From Micropterus salmoides (Eukaryota > Chordata > Actinopteri > Centrarchiformes > Centrarchidae): a stretch of 64,000 bases of DNA. Where the stretch lies: NCBI RefSeq assembly GCF_014851395.1, contig NW_024040041.1, forward strand, positions 13,016,242-13,080,241, in the 5' to 3' direction. Position 1 is the stretch's first letter. Each line of letters starts with the position of its first letter. Under the pieces are notes generated by a model. The model was not told the origin of the DNA and searched no databases. It was given only the letters and a program-made list of their open reading frames with translations. Of this stretch, positions 12,551 through 23,494 are shown one piece after another. The position numbers and the translations under genes were made by a program.

Positions 12551-15500
12551 GTACTTTAATAAAGACAGTGCTAGACCACGCAGGGCAGTAACTCAGTATG
12601 GGGTAATAAAAGGGACTTTAAGGGAAATTATTATTGGTCTGGTAACGTTGTAGTTTAGAAACTCCTTGAACAGGAGCCAAGGTTTGGTCTTATGTAAGAA
12701 GCATTAATGCAAGTCCCTTACTTTGCTTCATTAATTGTCCTTAATTTGTTACAGAGTAAACCAAGTAACTGATTAGAGTCCTTAGAGCAACACAAAAATA
12801 TCCATGCAAAAAGTGTATCCTGAATGGTCTGCCATTCTTCCGCTCTAGACAGTCTGTAAGTTGTTGTTTTTTTTACTTGGATAAAAATAGAGAAGAATGG
12901 GGTGGCATGGGATCAGGCCTAACCTATACGTTATGAAATAGACAGCCTGTTTACTTTCTATGAGAAAAAGAGAGTAATATTTTCTGTTAATGCCTCCCCG
13001 GTACGGCTGCAATTAACAATTATTTTCGTCATTGATTAATCTGTCAATTATTTTCCTCAAATGTCTCTTTTTTGTACACAACCTAAAATATTCAATTTAC
13101 TGAGGAGCAAAGAAACCAGAAAATATTCACAAATGAGGACATTTGGACATTTTTTCTTTAAAAAAGGACTCAAAGTGATTAATTGTTATCAAAAAAGCTG
13201 ATGATTGATTTAATAGTTGACAACTAATTGATTAATCGAGTAATCATTGCACTTCTTCTTCCCAGTGCCCCACTAATTCAGTTTTTTGTCATTGTGTGAA
13301 AATGGACCCTCTTTGTTTATGGAGTTGCATCATTTCCATTAATGATTGATGCTGAATATCAGGTCTTAAAATAAATATTTTCTTAGTCTTTTAGGATGGA
13401 ATATAAAAGTATCAACATACAAGTTTGAGGGACTGGCTACATAAATGTATTTGTTTTAAAAGAGAAAAGCAGAGGTGGAGTGTAACATTACCTAAAGTAC
13501 TGTACTTAACTACAAGTTAGAGACACCTGTACTTTACCTGAGTTTATTCTTCTCATGCCGCTTTCTACTTCTACTCCACTACATTTCAGGGGGACGTGTG
13601 GCTGAAACAACTAGTCAATTAATCGATTGAGTATTTTGATCATTGTTTCAAGTCATTTTGTCATGCATAATTTCATGGTACCAGCTTCACAAATGTGCGG
13701 ATTTGCTGCTTTACCTTTGTATTTATTTTAATTTCTTAACAATAATTTTGAGGTTTGGACTATTGGTTGGACCAAACAAGCATTATGAAAGTTGTCACTT
13801 TGGGCTCTGTGTTATTGTGACAGTATTTCACACAATTTTCATAATCTTTACAAACCAAACAATCAGTCGATTAATAATAAAATAATCTGCAGATTCATCC
13901 GTATTTAGGGTTGGGTATCGTTTCAGTTTTATCGATTACAATTCTACTTATTGAATCTCTGTTCTGATTCCAACCCCTTCACCATAAATCTTGTCACTGC
14001 TCAGTGACATTCATCCACTTTCTACTTGCTCACCTTCTCCGTCATGGCTAAAGTGAAAGGAGTTTCTTTACTAGAAGGGCGTCTCTAAAAAAAATATGTT
14101 GGAATAATTTGTAGACATCATTTGTTTATCTTCACTGTAAAAGGTCAATGTCAGCTTATCTGTGTTTTGTACCAGAGCGTGACACTGTTAGCGTTAGCTG
14201 TATCTGGGGAGTCAGTGTAGGAGACCGTAACACAGTGAACACAGTGCGTTGCTTCAGATTCATGCCGTGCTGAAGTAAATGATTCAACATTTATGAAGTG
14301 CTTCCTCCCTTGCACCAAATATCCTTTCTGCAGATGTTACATTTTGCTGTGGTGTTATCTGTTTTAGTGAAGCAAAGCCGAACCTTTGAGCGTTTGCTGC
14401 AGTCCGCCATAATCCAGGAATGGAAACAGAAGTAATCTATTCTCTTCTTTGTTCATGTACTGCATAACAAAGATGTGACGTTCGGTCCGCTTAGCACGTT
14501 CTGGCAGATAAGTTCAGCTTTTGTGGACTGTAAAATGCTCACTGCAGTTCAATCGGGAGCGCGACTGAAATATGCAAAAAGTTAGAAACCGATAAGCAAA
14601 ATCGAACTGTGGGAGTCTTAACGAATCTGCGGTTCTTGGAAATTTGGTAACTGTTGATACTGCTGATAACTGTCAAAACAAAGCCCTATCCATAATGAAA
14701 GATCAAAATTCAGTAGAATCACTTTCTTACATTAATGCAGCAGTAAAAATCATCTACAAATGAGTACTTCTACTTTTAATATTTAGTAACTTTTTTCTGA
14801 GCCTACTTACATAATTATACTTAAGTAACATTTTCAATGAAGGACTTTTACAGTGTAGTATTTTTACAGTGACATACTGTTCTTTTACTTAAGTAAAGGA
14901 TCTGAATGTTTCCCCCACCACTGCAGAAAAGTGATCTGACTAATTCATATCCACCTAAAGAAATGTTCTCCAGTAGTATCAGAGTAAACCATGTGGTTAG
15001 CTCTTTTCCCGGCGTGTTCAGTGGAATGTGAACTAACAGCGTGTGTGGGGTCTTATATCCGCCAGAGGACTCTGGTGTAACTGTCACTGTGGGCAGCCTC
15101 ACGCTGGAGTCATCAGCTTCTTAACTCGTCTGGGGTCTGCTCTGCCCACCTCCTTTTTTTTGTGTGTACACTAGCCCACAGAGAGATGTGTGTGTAAAAA
15201 CGAACTACTGCAATTTCCAAATCACATCAGTAAAAAAAAAGTTTGATATAAGTAATATGAAGTGTGATATGATACTGTTATGCTCCACAATATGCAATCA
15301 TATTTTGAAACTGATTGCAATATGTCGTACTATATGAGACAGGGTTGTCACTGTACTTTTGGCCTACCACAGACCACTTTGTACTGTCCTCTATATCAAC
15401 CATAAAACCTTGTGGCCTTGTGGTTGTAATATCTTACAACCATACTTCCACCTATTATTTAACCAGGAGAATGAGAATCAACTTACAATGAACGTTTCTG

Positions 15501-18490
15501 ACTCATTCAGTGTAGTACGTTGTTGTAACACATCAGAGCAGCGGCATCTCCACTGATGTGGACAATCACGCCCGCCCCCCTGGCATTTTGCAGCCGAGCA
15601 CGTGAATGACTGCACAGAAAGTATCAGAACTAGAGTGAAATGAAAAGGAGGAATCAGAATCAGAAGCAGGACACAAAGAGGATAAAGTTTCAGGTCTGTA
15701 AGAGAGTCTAGCGAGGGGTTTCCAGCCCCCAATAGGGCCCCAAACAGCCACACCACCCACTGAGGAGCAGGGCTTTGTGGGGAGCAGACTGCCTTTGTTA
15801 CTGCTGTTACTGGCCAAGCATCTATTGTCCAGCTTCTCCTGTGGGACTGGCTTAGATATGCAGGTCCACCCTATGACCTAAACACACACACACACACCCT
15901 TCGAGACATTTCTCACATGCTTTCCCATGGCGATTTTATCCCAGAACACTCAGCTGGTGCAACCTGACATGTTGAGTTACTGTATACCAGAGAGTTAAAG
16001 TACAGCTGTCACACAGTCAAGTACCACATAACATGTAAAGTTGGTTGTTTTGTAATTTAGTTGTTGAAAGAATGTGTGCGTGTGCATGCATACGTGCATT
16101 TGTGTGTGGACACACAGGATTTCCTGACCTGGAGCCTCCGGCAGACACAGTGATGAAAACAGTTTGTTCACTTCTGTGTTGGAAGCGAAGACAAAACAGT
16201 CAAAACAGTCCCACCTAAAAAGAAACAATGTTTTACATATTGTTTTTTAAAAATCTACAATAATCTCTTTGTCTCTTCAGGTGAATGGTGTGTCAATGGA
16301 AGGGAAGACACATTCAGAAGTAGTGGCTGCCATTAAAGCCGGCGGGAATGTGGCCCGTCTGCTGGTGGTGGACGTCGAAACAGACGCCTTCTTCAAGAAG
16401 TGCCGAGTGGCCCCCACCTCTGACCACCTCACCGGTGAGGAGACACACAGACAGGACGATTTCAGGCAGCACAAGTTCCTTTTCAGTGAGGGAGCGAATT
16501 AGCAATTAGCCCGTAATGTTTCACTCCAGGTTCATTGTCAGTTATATAAGTTTCGCCCTCCTGTCTTCTTCTCAATTCCAGCAGATTAAAAGTCTGTCAT
16601 CCAGTTTCTGGGCTCTGCTTTCCCTCTCCCCTCCTTTAATTCTTCCCATCTCTCTGTGACTGACTCTATCCTGCATATTTTTAATTTCTCTTTCTGCCAA
16701 GAAACGCAGACAGAGACATTGAGCCACTTCCTGCCACCGACCTCGCGTTGATGTCCTGCAGAGAAAGTTAATCTTTTTAGACATAAATAGATCAGATCAG
16801 ACAGATCCTAGTCAGACTGAGGAACACTGTTGCTTGTTGAGAGTGAAGGCTCCAAAGCAGAGCTCTTTCTTCCAACTTGACACTCAAAAAATAATTACAA
16901 AACAATGATTGGATAGTTTGACAAAAAAACAACAATTAAAACAAGGTCAACTGTTTGTTTGGTTGTTATTACTTGCCCCAAGTATTACATTTCAGTCCTG
17001 TGATAACATATACACTCACCTAAAGGATTATTAGGAACACCTGTTCAATTTCTCATTAATGCAATTATCTAATCAACCAATCACATGGCAGTTGCTTCAA
17101 TGCATTTAGGGGTTTGGTCCTGGTCAAGACAATCTCCTGAACTCCAAACTGAATGTCAGAATGGGAAAGAAAGGTGATTTAAGCAATTTTGAGCGTGGCA
17201 TGGTTGTTGGTGCCAGACAGGCCGGTCTGAGTATTTCACAATCTGCTCAGTTACTGGGATTTTCACGCACAACCATTTCTAGGGTTTACAAAGAATGGTG
17301 TGAAAAGGGAAAAACATCCAGTATGCGGCAGTCCTGTGGGCGAAAATGCCTTGTTGATGCTATAGGTCAGAGGAGAATGGGCCGAGCTGATAGAAGAGCA
17401 ACTTTGACTGAAATAACCACTCGTTACAACCGAGGTATGCAGCAAAGCATTTGTGAAGCCACAACACGCACAACCTTGAGGCGGATGGGCTACAACAGCA
17501 GAAGACCCCACCGGGTACCACTCATCTCCACTACAAATAGGAAAAAGAGGCTACAATTTGCAAGAGCTCAGCAAAATTGGACAGTTGAAGACTGGAAAAA
17601 TGTTGCCTGGTCTGATGAGTCTCGATTTCTGTTGAAACATTCAGATGGTAGAGTCAGAATTTGGCGTAAACAGAATGAGAACATGGATCCATCATGCCTT
17701 GTTACCACTGTGCAGGCTGGTGGTGGTGGTGTAATGGTGTGGGGATGTTTTCTACTTTAGGCCCCTTAGTGCCAACTGGGCATCGTTTAAATGCCACGGC
17801 CTACTTGAGCATTGTTTCTGACCATGTCCATCCCTTTATGGCCACCATGTACCCATCCTCTGATGGCTACTTCCAGCAGGATAATGCACCATGTCACAAA
17901 GCTCGAATCATTTCAAATTGGTTTCTTGGACATGACAATGAGTTCACTGTACTAAAATGGCCCCCACAGTCACCAGATCTCAACCCAATAGAACATCTTT
18001 GGGATGTGGTGGAACGGGAGCTTCGTGCCCTGGATGTGCATCCCACAAATCTCCATCAACTGCAAGCTGCTATCCTATCAATATGGGCCAACATTTCTAA
18101 AGAATGCTTACAGCACCTTGTTGAATCAATGCCACGTAGAATTAAGGCAGTTCTGAAGGTGAAAGGGGGTCAAACACAGTATTAGTATGGTGTTCCTAAT
18201 AATCCTTTAGGTGAGTGTAGATACACATATAAGGCCACGCGATATGGCTGAAAACATTCCAGTAAGGGGACCGTTGTCTAGATTTATTTATTTTTAATCA
18301 AACTGAACAAAATTAACCTTCAAGCTTAACAAATGGATACATGGCTTTGCCATCTTCTCTCTCCAAAATGTTAGATATGGAGACTTTACACAGGTCCTGG
18401 TAGGACTACGACAGCCCCCAGGGGGAGTCCAAGTACAGTGTGATTTGGTTTCTGAGGGCCGTCCCTCTACAGGGACATGCAGACTGTGTA

Positions 18491-18533
<43 letters not shown>

Positions 18534-19550
18534 TGTGCTTGGCCAAATGTCTGAGAGTCACTCTGCACCATCAGACCCCTCATGTAAATATGGTGTTGCC
18601 AGCTGTGCTACCCTCTGTATCCAAAATAGATTTTTCAGTTTTGTGTACATTTGAGATATTACACACGCTAGTGTTGATGGTTTGAGAAATGTTTCCCAGT
18701 TCCCCCAGCTGAATAAATGAATTAGATCTGTTAGTAAGCATGTGGGTGACCTGTGTTGGGTACAAAATAGAAAATGAATTGCTGAATGAGAGGCACGTGT
18801 TTCATACTTGCCTGGACTCTTGAAGGTTCAGTGTGTAAGTTTTAGTGGCATCTAGTGGTGAGGGTTGCGAATTGCAACCAGCGGCTCACGTTGCATTCAC
18901 ATGCTCCTCGGATGGTCCCATTTCCCAAGTTTTTCCGACTTCAGTGTGTGTTCATGTGCTCTTAAGTCAGAATGTGGAATCAACATGGACATTACTACAA
19001 AGAGTTGTTGGATTAGCATTATCATTTAAGGAGGGAAAAAATATTCTGATTATTCCGACACCACATGAATGCACCATCAGTCAACGCTCACCCTTCTCTT
19101 TCCAAGTGAGCAGGAGAAGCTACAGTGGCGACACGCTCTGTCAGCCCATGTGGGCTTCCATTTGTCTAAATTTTTTGTTCTTACTTCTAATATACCAGAT
19201 GACTACTACTGGGCTACTGTAGAAACATGGTGGCGCAACATGGCGACATCCTTGTAAGAGGTCCCACAGTGTATTTAGATAGAAACTATTCATTCTAAGG
19301 TAATAAAAACATAACAGTTTATTATGTAAGGCCTTTATACACCACTGAAAACATAGTTATGTATATTATATTGCATTTTTGTCAATAGATCCTGCTAAAT
19401 ATAACACACTGGACTCTTAAATCCTCCAGTTCAGTCCAGGATTAAACGCCCTGCAGGCAAGGGATTCCAGGTGAGGTGTTGCCCAGGTAACTGCCTGCAC
19501 TTCACATGGTGCCCACTCAGAGGACACCTGCCTACACTGACTCTTAACTT

Positions 19551-19590
<40 letters not shown>

Positions 19591-20595
19591 ACCGTCTCTC
19601 TGATCAGCCCGTCTGGCCAGCAGCTTTGTTTGGTTTCCAAGGCGCTCACTCCAAGTGGCCTCTCAGCCCTGAGCTGGAGCTGTACTGGGACTTGGAGAGG
19701 CTCCTCTCAGAGTCAGCGACACACACAGACCTAAGGAGGATGTGAATCTCAGATTAACTCTGAAGGAACAGCTGCTGTCTTCAGTATTAATCATCATTAG
19801 CTTAAAAACACTTTCGGCTGTGCGGAGGATCAGAGGGATGGAAGGTAAGGGATGTGTCGGACCTTCTGTGATGATGCAGTCAGCACGTCTCAGAAATGAT
19901 GTTTGTGTTAAAGCATGGATGTATTTTTATGAAAAAAAGGCTGTGCAGAAACTTCTCACTACATCTATCTGTGGAGGTAATAGAGGACCAGGAGGAGTGT
20001 CATCTCACAGAAGATGAACCACGTGTGAATAATGGATGATCTGCTCATACCTGCGCTATGTAATAGAGTAGGTGTTACTGAATGAAAGGTGAGCTGCAGA
20101 AAGACTCTTGATCTGGCAGAATGTAGCTCTCTGCTATGATGATGCAGGACTGGGACTGAAGGACTGCAGGTCACATGACATGACATTAGTCCTGAGAGAC
20201 AGAACAAGTTGTGTTTGTGGAGTCCGTGACTGATTCTTGTGTCATTTTCCTGCCTGCAGGTCCACTGCCTGAGCCTGTCATTAATGGAGGGATGGAGGAG
20301 AAGGTAAGATTCACCAGCAGCAAATATATCACAGGGACAAAGGCAGGATTACATTTAAAAGAGTGTAGAGCTATCATTTGGTTAGGAAATCCTCTTTAGA
20401 GCGAAGCCAAAAGTGTGATTTGAACTTTTAAGTGTGTGAAGAGCTGTCGTGTCCCACAGCGACGACTTCCCCCTTCACCGATGGAGCCTGTCCTCCCTGT
20501 CAGAGAGGAGGACAATAATAGTTCTGCCTTTCTGCTTTGAATAATCTGCCCCACAGGCCAAGGTCAAACAGGGTTCCAAAGTAACACAGCTTGCT

Positions 20596-20638
<43 letters not shown>

Positions 20639-23494
20639 TTTACCATATTAGAGAATTGAATCGCTGGTGAAGTGAGTTATTAATCAGAGAGACGTGTACT
20701 GAACGGATTTTCCTGTGATTGTCTAAACATTCATTGTATGGTGCTCGGTGGAAAAACCACACCCAGCTAGTTCTCCATTAACTTAGACCAAGGACAGATT
20801 GTTTTATACAACATAGAAAACATCCAATAGATGAAGTGGTTTAACCCACAGTTTGTAGTTTAGTGTAAGATAGGTAAGTTTAAGCTAGAAGCTACACTTT
20901 TGAGCGGAGGCATGAAGAATGGAGCAGCTTCATGTTAAACCTGCTAAAGTATTTGGGTGTAATCGCAATGAGAGACACCGCCACCTCTTACAGTACGTGC
21001 ACACACTTGAATAAAAAGTTAAAGATTCTGGTAAATATGCTTTCTTGACAAGAGTTTTGACAAGATCGATACAACGTGTCATCATGTCTGTGTCTCTGGA
21101 CGCTAAATATGAAGTTGGCGCAAAAATATGTCCAGGCGAGTTGCCCCAGAGCTGTACAGAGATGAGATGGACAAATGAGAGAGACTGGAGGAAAATTACA
21201 GAAAGAACATGAGTTTGGGGTGAGTTCAGTCAGAGGCTGAGCTGAACACAGGCACACAAACACGGCCTGTGTGTGCGTTTCTAGCTAGCTCAACGTTACA
21301 GTTGGTACACTGGCTGTTTGGGGTGAATAAATACGAACGGTCAGTTCAAATGAATAAATTAATGAATTCAAGTGAATAAATACGAACAGGCAGTCAAATT
21401 TACACCTTCAACACAACAAGTCACTATTTTACAGGCAGGTTCTTGGTTCTGACCAGTTGCCAGGCAACTAGTGGAGACTCATAACACCCTCGCAGCTGTG
21501 GAAAGTAACTCAGTACAGCAGGGTACTTGTACTTCACTTGAGCATTTCCATTTCCATTTTATTTTAGACTTTACTACCTTTATTTGACAGCTTTAGTTAC
21601 TAGTTACTTTGCAGATTCAGGTTATTAAAACAAACTAATAGGCTACATTATGATATTATTAACTGTGTTAACGTACACAGCAGTAGGCTATATAAAGAAC
21701 TTCATTAAAATTAGCCCCACCTTTCCAAGCTGCAACATTTAAGGGAGATACACATTAATGCATCAATAGTTATAATATAATAGTTATATAATATATGATT
21801 CTGAAATGGGCCACACTTGCATAATAAGTACTTTTAGTACTTTAAATTTATTTGATGCAAATGTTTTTGTAGTTTAACTTAAGTAAGGTCTTGACTGCAG
21901 GACTTTTATTTAGTTGTTAGTTATCAGTCTTCTCATCTAACTCTCCACCAGAAGGAGAAATCCTGTAGCATACATTCCAACAAAAACACAAACTCTGTGT
22001 GTGCTTTTCTAACCTCTCATTGGTTGTTAGTGACATCACAGGAATGCCTTATGAGGGTCTCTCAGGTTACCAGAGTGTCTAGTTCCCAGACTTGTACATC
22101 AGTGTTGATAAGGTAATTGTACAAAGACATAAGAACACAAACTAGCCTGAGCCAGGCTTCCTGTTACTCAGGGACTGTATGTGCAGCAGTAAAGCTACAT
22201 GTTCCACATATTGTTGTGTAACAGACGCTGGTTGAAGAGCTGAGAGGGAGGGGTGGTGCAAGAGGTCAGGGAGAAGTCATCTTTAAAAGGCGGTGGTGGG
22301 TTGGAGTGGGTGAAACACCCTTGAGTATAAGTAGGTTTTACTGACTTACGTTCAGTGAGCGGGAGACATTAATACTCATCCTTATAATGAGGCTGCAGGA
22401 ACTTCAGTGACTCGTCCTGCAACCTTTTGAGCACATTCAAACTACTGCAGTAAAAAAAACTCTGAGTGAAATGATGAGTAATTAAACCAGAGTTTCTCAA
22501 ATTCCAACTGTCACCACTCTACCAAACTAGATTTGAAAGTGGTTTTGCTGATTTCATAACCTTATAAATATATATGAAGGACAGCCCACAACTGTACTGA
22601 AAACTTCATTTTCGTGATTCCCAGATCAATAAATTAGTAGCCACATTTGACAGTAATATTGCTGAGAAGAAAACGCACCATTAAGTAGTTGACTGTAAAG
22701 ACTCTCAGTCATCCTGTTCATAGCTGTCCAAGGAAGGTTAAAAACAAGGGCAACTGGACTTGTCTGGGGCACCCTACCAGCCAGTCAGAACTGAAGAAGC
22801 CCCTTGGATGAGAGGAGAAACGTCTACAAGTATCTTCAACCATGTCCAGTTGTCCTTGTTTTTACCCTTCCTGGGGGCACCATTAATTGGTCTTACTTTG
22901 TACTTTGGATTTTTTACTTCTTCTCAAAGGTTGGCTTAAACTAATGATGAGACATGTTTGAAAATGTCAGACTGTTGGTGTCACTTCACAGGCGCTTCCA
23001 ATGAAGTGAAACAAATAAAAAAAAACATCTCAAATCCAAGCCTGCTCCCCTGTGGTGAGGTCCGGTACTACACCAATGCTGGGGGGGGGGGGGTTGTCAT
23101 ATAATGAAGTGATGCTGATGAGTGTTTGTGTTCGCAGGTGAATGGTAGAGGGGCCAAAGAGGCAGAGAGGGACTCAAAACTATCAGTCAGTCCTTCCCCA
23201 TCCAGCACCTCGTCCAATGCCTCGCTCACAACCCCGACCACAAGCACCCCACCTGAGGTACGTCACAGGAAATACTCTGCGTGGCATAAACATAATGTGC
23301 AGCACGTTCTGCATGTTCTCCATCTCCATCTTTTCTCTTTGTTTTTCATTATTCAGGGTTTTATTGCGGACGCCATCCCAGCGCTCAACCTGTCCTTGCA
23401 GCAAGTCAAAGAGCTGGCCCACCAGAAGCGCTCAAACAAGAGGGCCCCGCCCATGGACTGGACCAAGAAAAATGAACTCTTCAGCAACCTATAG
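12380..23494 (+). CDS. nherf1: NHERF-family scaffold protein, NHERF1-like (5 C-terminal exons, 5' end outside window)
   Basis: A submembrane adaptor: its PDZ domains bind C-terminal tails of transporters and receptors (such as NHE3 and CFTR in mammals), and its C-terminal motif binds the FERM domain of ezrin/radixin/moesin. Exons are 12380-12550, 16281-16434, 20260-20303, 23138-23257 and 23357-23494. All have GT-AG borders and matching phases, giving 209 residues. They encode PDZ2 (carboxylate loop GYGF in NGYGFNLHSE, then the EVVAAIKAGG helix and ARLLVVD strand), a Ser/Thr/Pro-rich linker, and the ezrin-binding end KRAPPMDWTKKNELFSNL. From memory, MEGKTH, FFKKCRV and NELFSNL match mammalian NHERF1 better than NHERF2, whose tail ends FSNF. 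PDZ1 and the start codon are missing because they lie upstream of the visible exons. Product and exon structure are secure; the choice of NHERF1 over NHERF2 is moderate. An older symbol is slc9a3r1. Confidence 0.9.
13010..13260 (+). repeat. ATTAATCGATTA-type interspersed repeat, first piece
   Basis: Begins GGCTGCAATTAACAATTATT and continues ATTGATTAATCTGTCAATTA, ending near GATTAATCGAGTAATC. A second, longer piece of the same family occurs at about 13600-13890 with AATTAATCGATTGAGT. Confidence 0.55.
13480..14930 (+). repeat. TACTT-type fish repeat split by a second repeat
   Basis: The left part (13480-13600) reads TACTTAACTACAAG and CTACTTCTACTCCACTACA. The right part (14750-14930) has TGAGTACTTCTACTTTTAA and TTTTACTTAAGTAAAGGATC, ending at CCCACCACTGCAG. 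The middle carries ATTAATCGATTA-type repeat and unassigned DNA. Relatives lie at 21490-21920, 39395-39690 and 59286-59660. Confidence 0.55.
16281..16434 (+). CDS. nherf1: NHERF exon: second half of PDZ2
   Basis: 154 nt starting in phase 0 and ending one base into a Gly codon. The acceptor is TCTCTTCAG and the donor is ACCG|GTGAGG. It encodes VNGVSMEGKTHSEVVAAIK and LLVVDVETDAFFKKCRV, the ligand-groove helix and closing strand of PDZ2, plus the start of the linker. Confidence 0.95.
17013..18217 (+). mobile_element. Tc1/mariner DD36E (Incomer-type) transposon, defective
   Basis: A 1205-bp element with TA on both sides (17011-17012, 18218-18219). The terminal inverted repeat is about 29 bp: the left end starts CACTCACCTAAAGGATTATT and the right end is its complement, finishing TTTAGGTGAGTG. 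It holds one transposase gene, broken by a frameshift. The 36-residue spacing between the second catalytic D and E matches the published DD36E Incomer family of animal Tc1/mariner elements, as do the element length and TA target. Confidence 0.9.
17161..18185 (+). pseudogene. DD36E transposase, frameshifted
   Basis: The first 199 codons (17161-17760) carry the helix-turn-helix region (LSISQSAQLLGFSRTTIS, about residues 23-40), a second DNA-binding segment, and the first catalytic Asp (D152 in AWSDESRF). The frame then ends at the TAG of 17758-17760. The remainder continues one frame over, from about 17745 to the TAG at 18183-18185, with FQQDNAPCH (second Asp) and NPIEHLW (Glu); 36 residues lie between them. 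The break falls in the run GTGTGGGGATG, where one G is missing relative to the readable frame. All three catalytic residues survive, so the lesion is recent or this is a single-base error. As read, no full-length enzyme can be made. Confidence 0.92.
18496..18531. repeat. GT microsatellite
   Basis: About 18 GT units. They produce meaningless Cys/Val-rich frames. Confidence 0.95.
18823..19419. mobile_element. MITE-like element with imperfect TIRs and an inner insertion
   Basis: The left end, GGTTCAGTGTGTAAGTTTTA, is the imperfect inverse of the right end (TAAATATAACACACTGGACT). The terminal repeats extend about 35 bp (18823-18857 and 19384-19419). An unrelated repeat resembling 60935-61060 (TCCCAAGTTTTTCCGACTT) sits inside at about 18895-18990. 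There is no coding capacity. The element type is common in fish introns; the superfamily is not determined. Confidence 0.55.
19553..19585. repeat. CA microsatellite
   Basis: About 16 CA units. Confidence 0.95.
20260..20303 (+). CDS. nherf1: NHERF linker microexon
   Basis: 44 nt. The first two bases complete the Gly codon split by the previous intron. It encodes G-PLPEPVINGGMEEK, matching the PLPVPFTNG segment that follows PDZ2 in NHERF1. The acceptor is CTGCCTGCAG and the donor is AAG|GTAAGA. Confidence 0.88.
20601..20637. repeat. GT microsatellite
   Basis: About 18 GT units in the NHERF intron. Confidence 0.95.
21490..21920. repeat. TACTT-type fish repeat, fairly complete copy
   Basis: It starts TGTGGAAAGTAACTCAGTAC and ends TTAACTTAAGTAAGGTCTTG followed by GACTGCAGGAC. 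It is the uninterrupted counterpart of the split copy at 13480-14930. Confidence 0.55.
22690..22875 (+). mobile_element. Penelope-like element terminal relic, hairpin-shaped
   Basis: Homologous to the 3' part of 39740-40660: CAGTCAGAACTGAAGAAGCC, then AAACGTCTACAAGTATCTTC and AACCATGTCCAGTTGTCC. The left half (CTCTCAGTCATCC to AAGGTTAAAAACAAGGGCAA) is the inverted copy of the same terminal sequence, so the two ends fold on each other. No coding remnant is present. Confidence 0.65.
23081..23093. repeat. 13-G homopolymer just upstream of an exon
   Basis: Thirteen consecutive G residues end 44 bases before the acceptor of the exon at 23138. Confidence 0.95.
23138..23257 (+). CDS. nherf1: NHERF Ser/Thr-rich linker exon
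   Basis: 40 codons, phase 0. The acceptor is TTCGCAG and the donor is GAG|GTACGT. It encodes VNGRGAKEAERDSKLS followed by a Ser/Thr/Pro tract. Low-complexity acidic and Ser-rich linkers are typical between PDZ2 and the ezrin-binding motif, and are phosphorylation targets in the mammalian protein. Confidence 0.85.
23357..23494 (+). CDS. nherf1: NHERF terminal exon: ezrin-binding motif
   Basis: 45 codons plus TAG. It encodes LNLSLQQVKELAHQKRSN and KRAPPMDWTKKNELFSNL. The amphipathic end binds the FERM domain, and the final FSNL is itself a PDZ ligand that allows head-to-tail autoinhibition in NHERF1. The usual RAPQMDW reads RAPPMDW here. The preceding intron (23258-23356) is only 99 bp. Confidence 0.95.
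   Translation, partial: GFIADAIPALNLSLQQVKELAHQKRSNKRAPPMDWTKKNELFSNL

Larger units (their letters stand above)
12551..16280 (+). other. NHERF intron with nested repeats
   Basis: A 3.7-kb intron. Two fish repeat types dominate: ATTAATCGATTA-rich segments at 13010-13260 and 13600-13890, and a TACTTNTACTTTACT repeat split into 13480-13600 and 14750-14930. No exon-like frame was recognised. Confidence 0.7.
16435..20259 (+). other. NHERF intron carrying a DD36E transposon and a MITE
   Basis: A 3.8-kb intron. It contains an Incomer-type element (17013-18217), a GT microsatellite (18496-18531), a MITE with an internal insertion (18823-19419) and a CA tract (19553-19585). The rest shows nothing recognisable. 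Confidence 0.7.
20304..23137 (+). other. NHERF intron, repeats only
   Basis: A 2.8-kb intron with a GT tract (20601-20637), a TACTT-type repeat (21490-21920), a Penelope-like relic (22690-22875) and a 13-G run (23081-23093). No exon-like sequence was seen. Confidence 0.7.

Noticed and set aside
18440..18685. Open frames across GT/CA microsatellites here and at 2182-2500, 19431-19734, 30643-30892 and 48240-48537
   Set aside because: They arise because dinucleotide repeats lack stops in all frames, giving Cys-Val or His-Thr runs.
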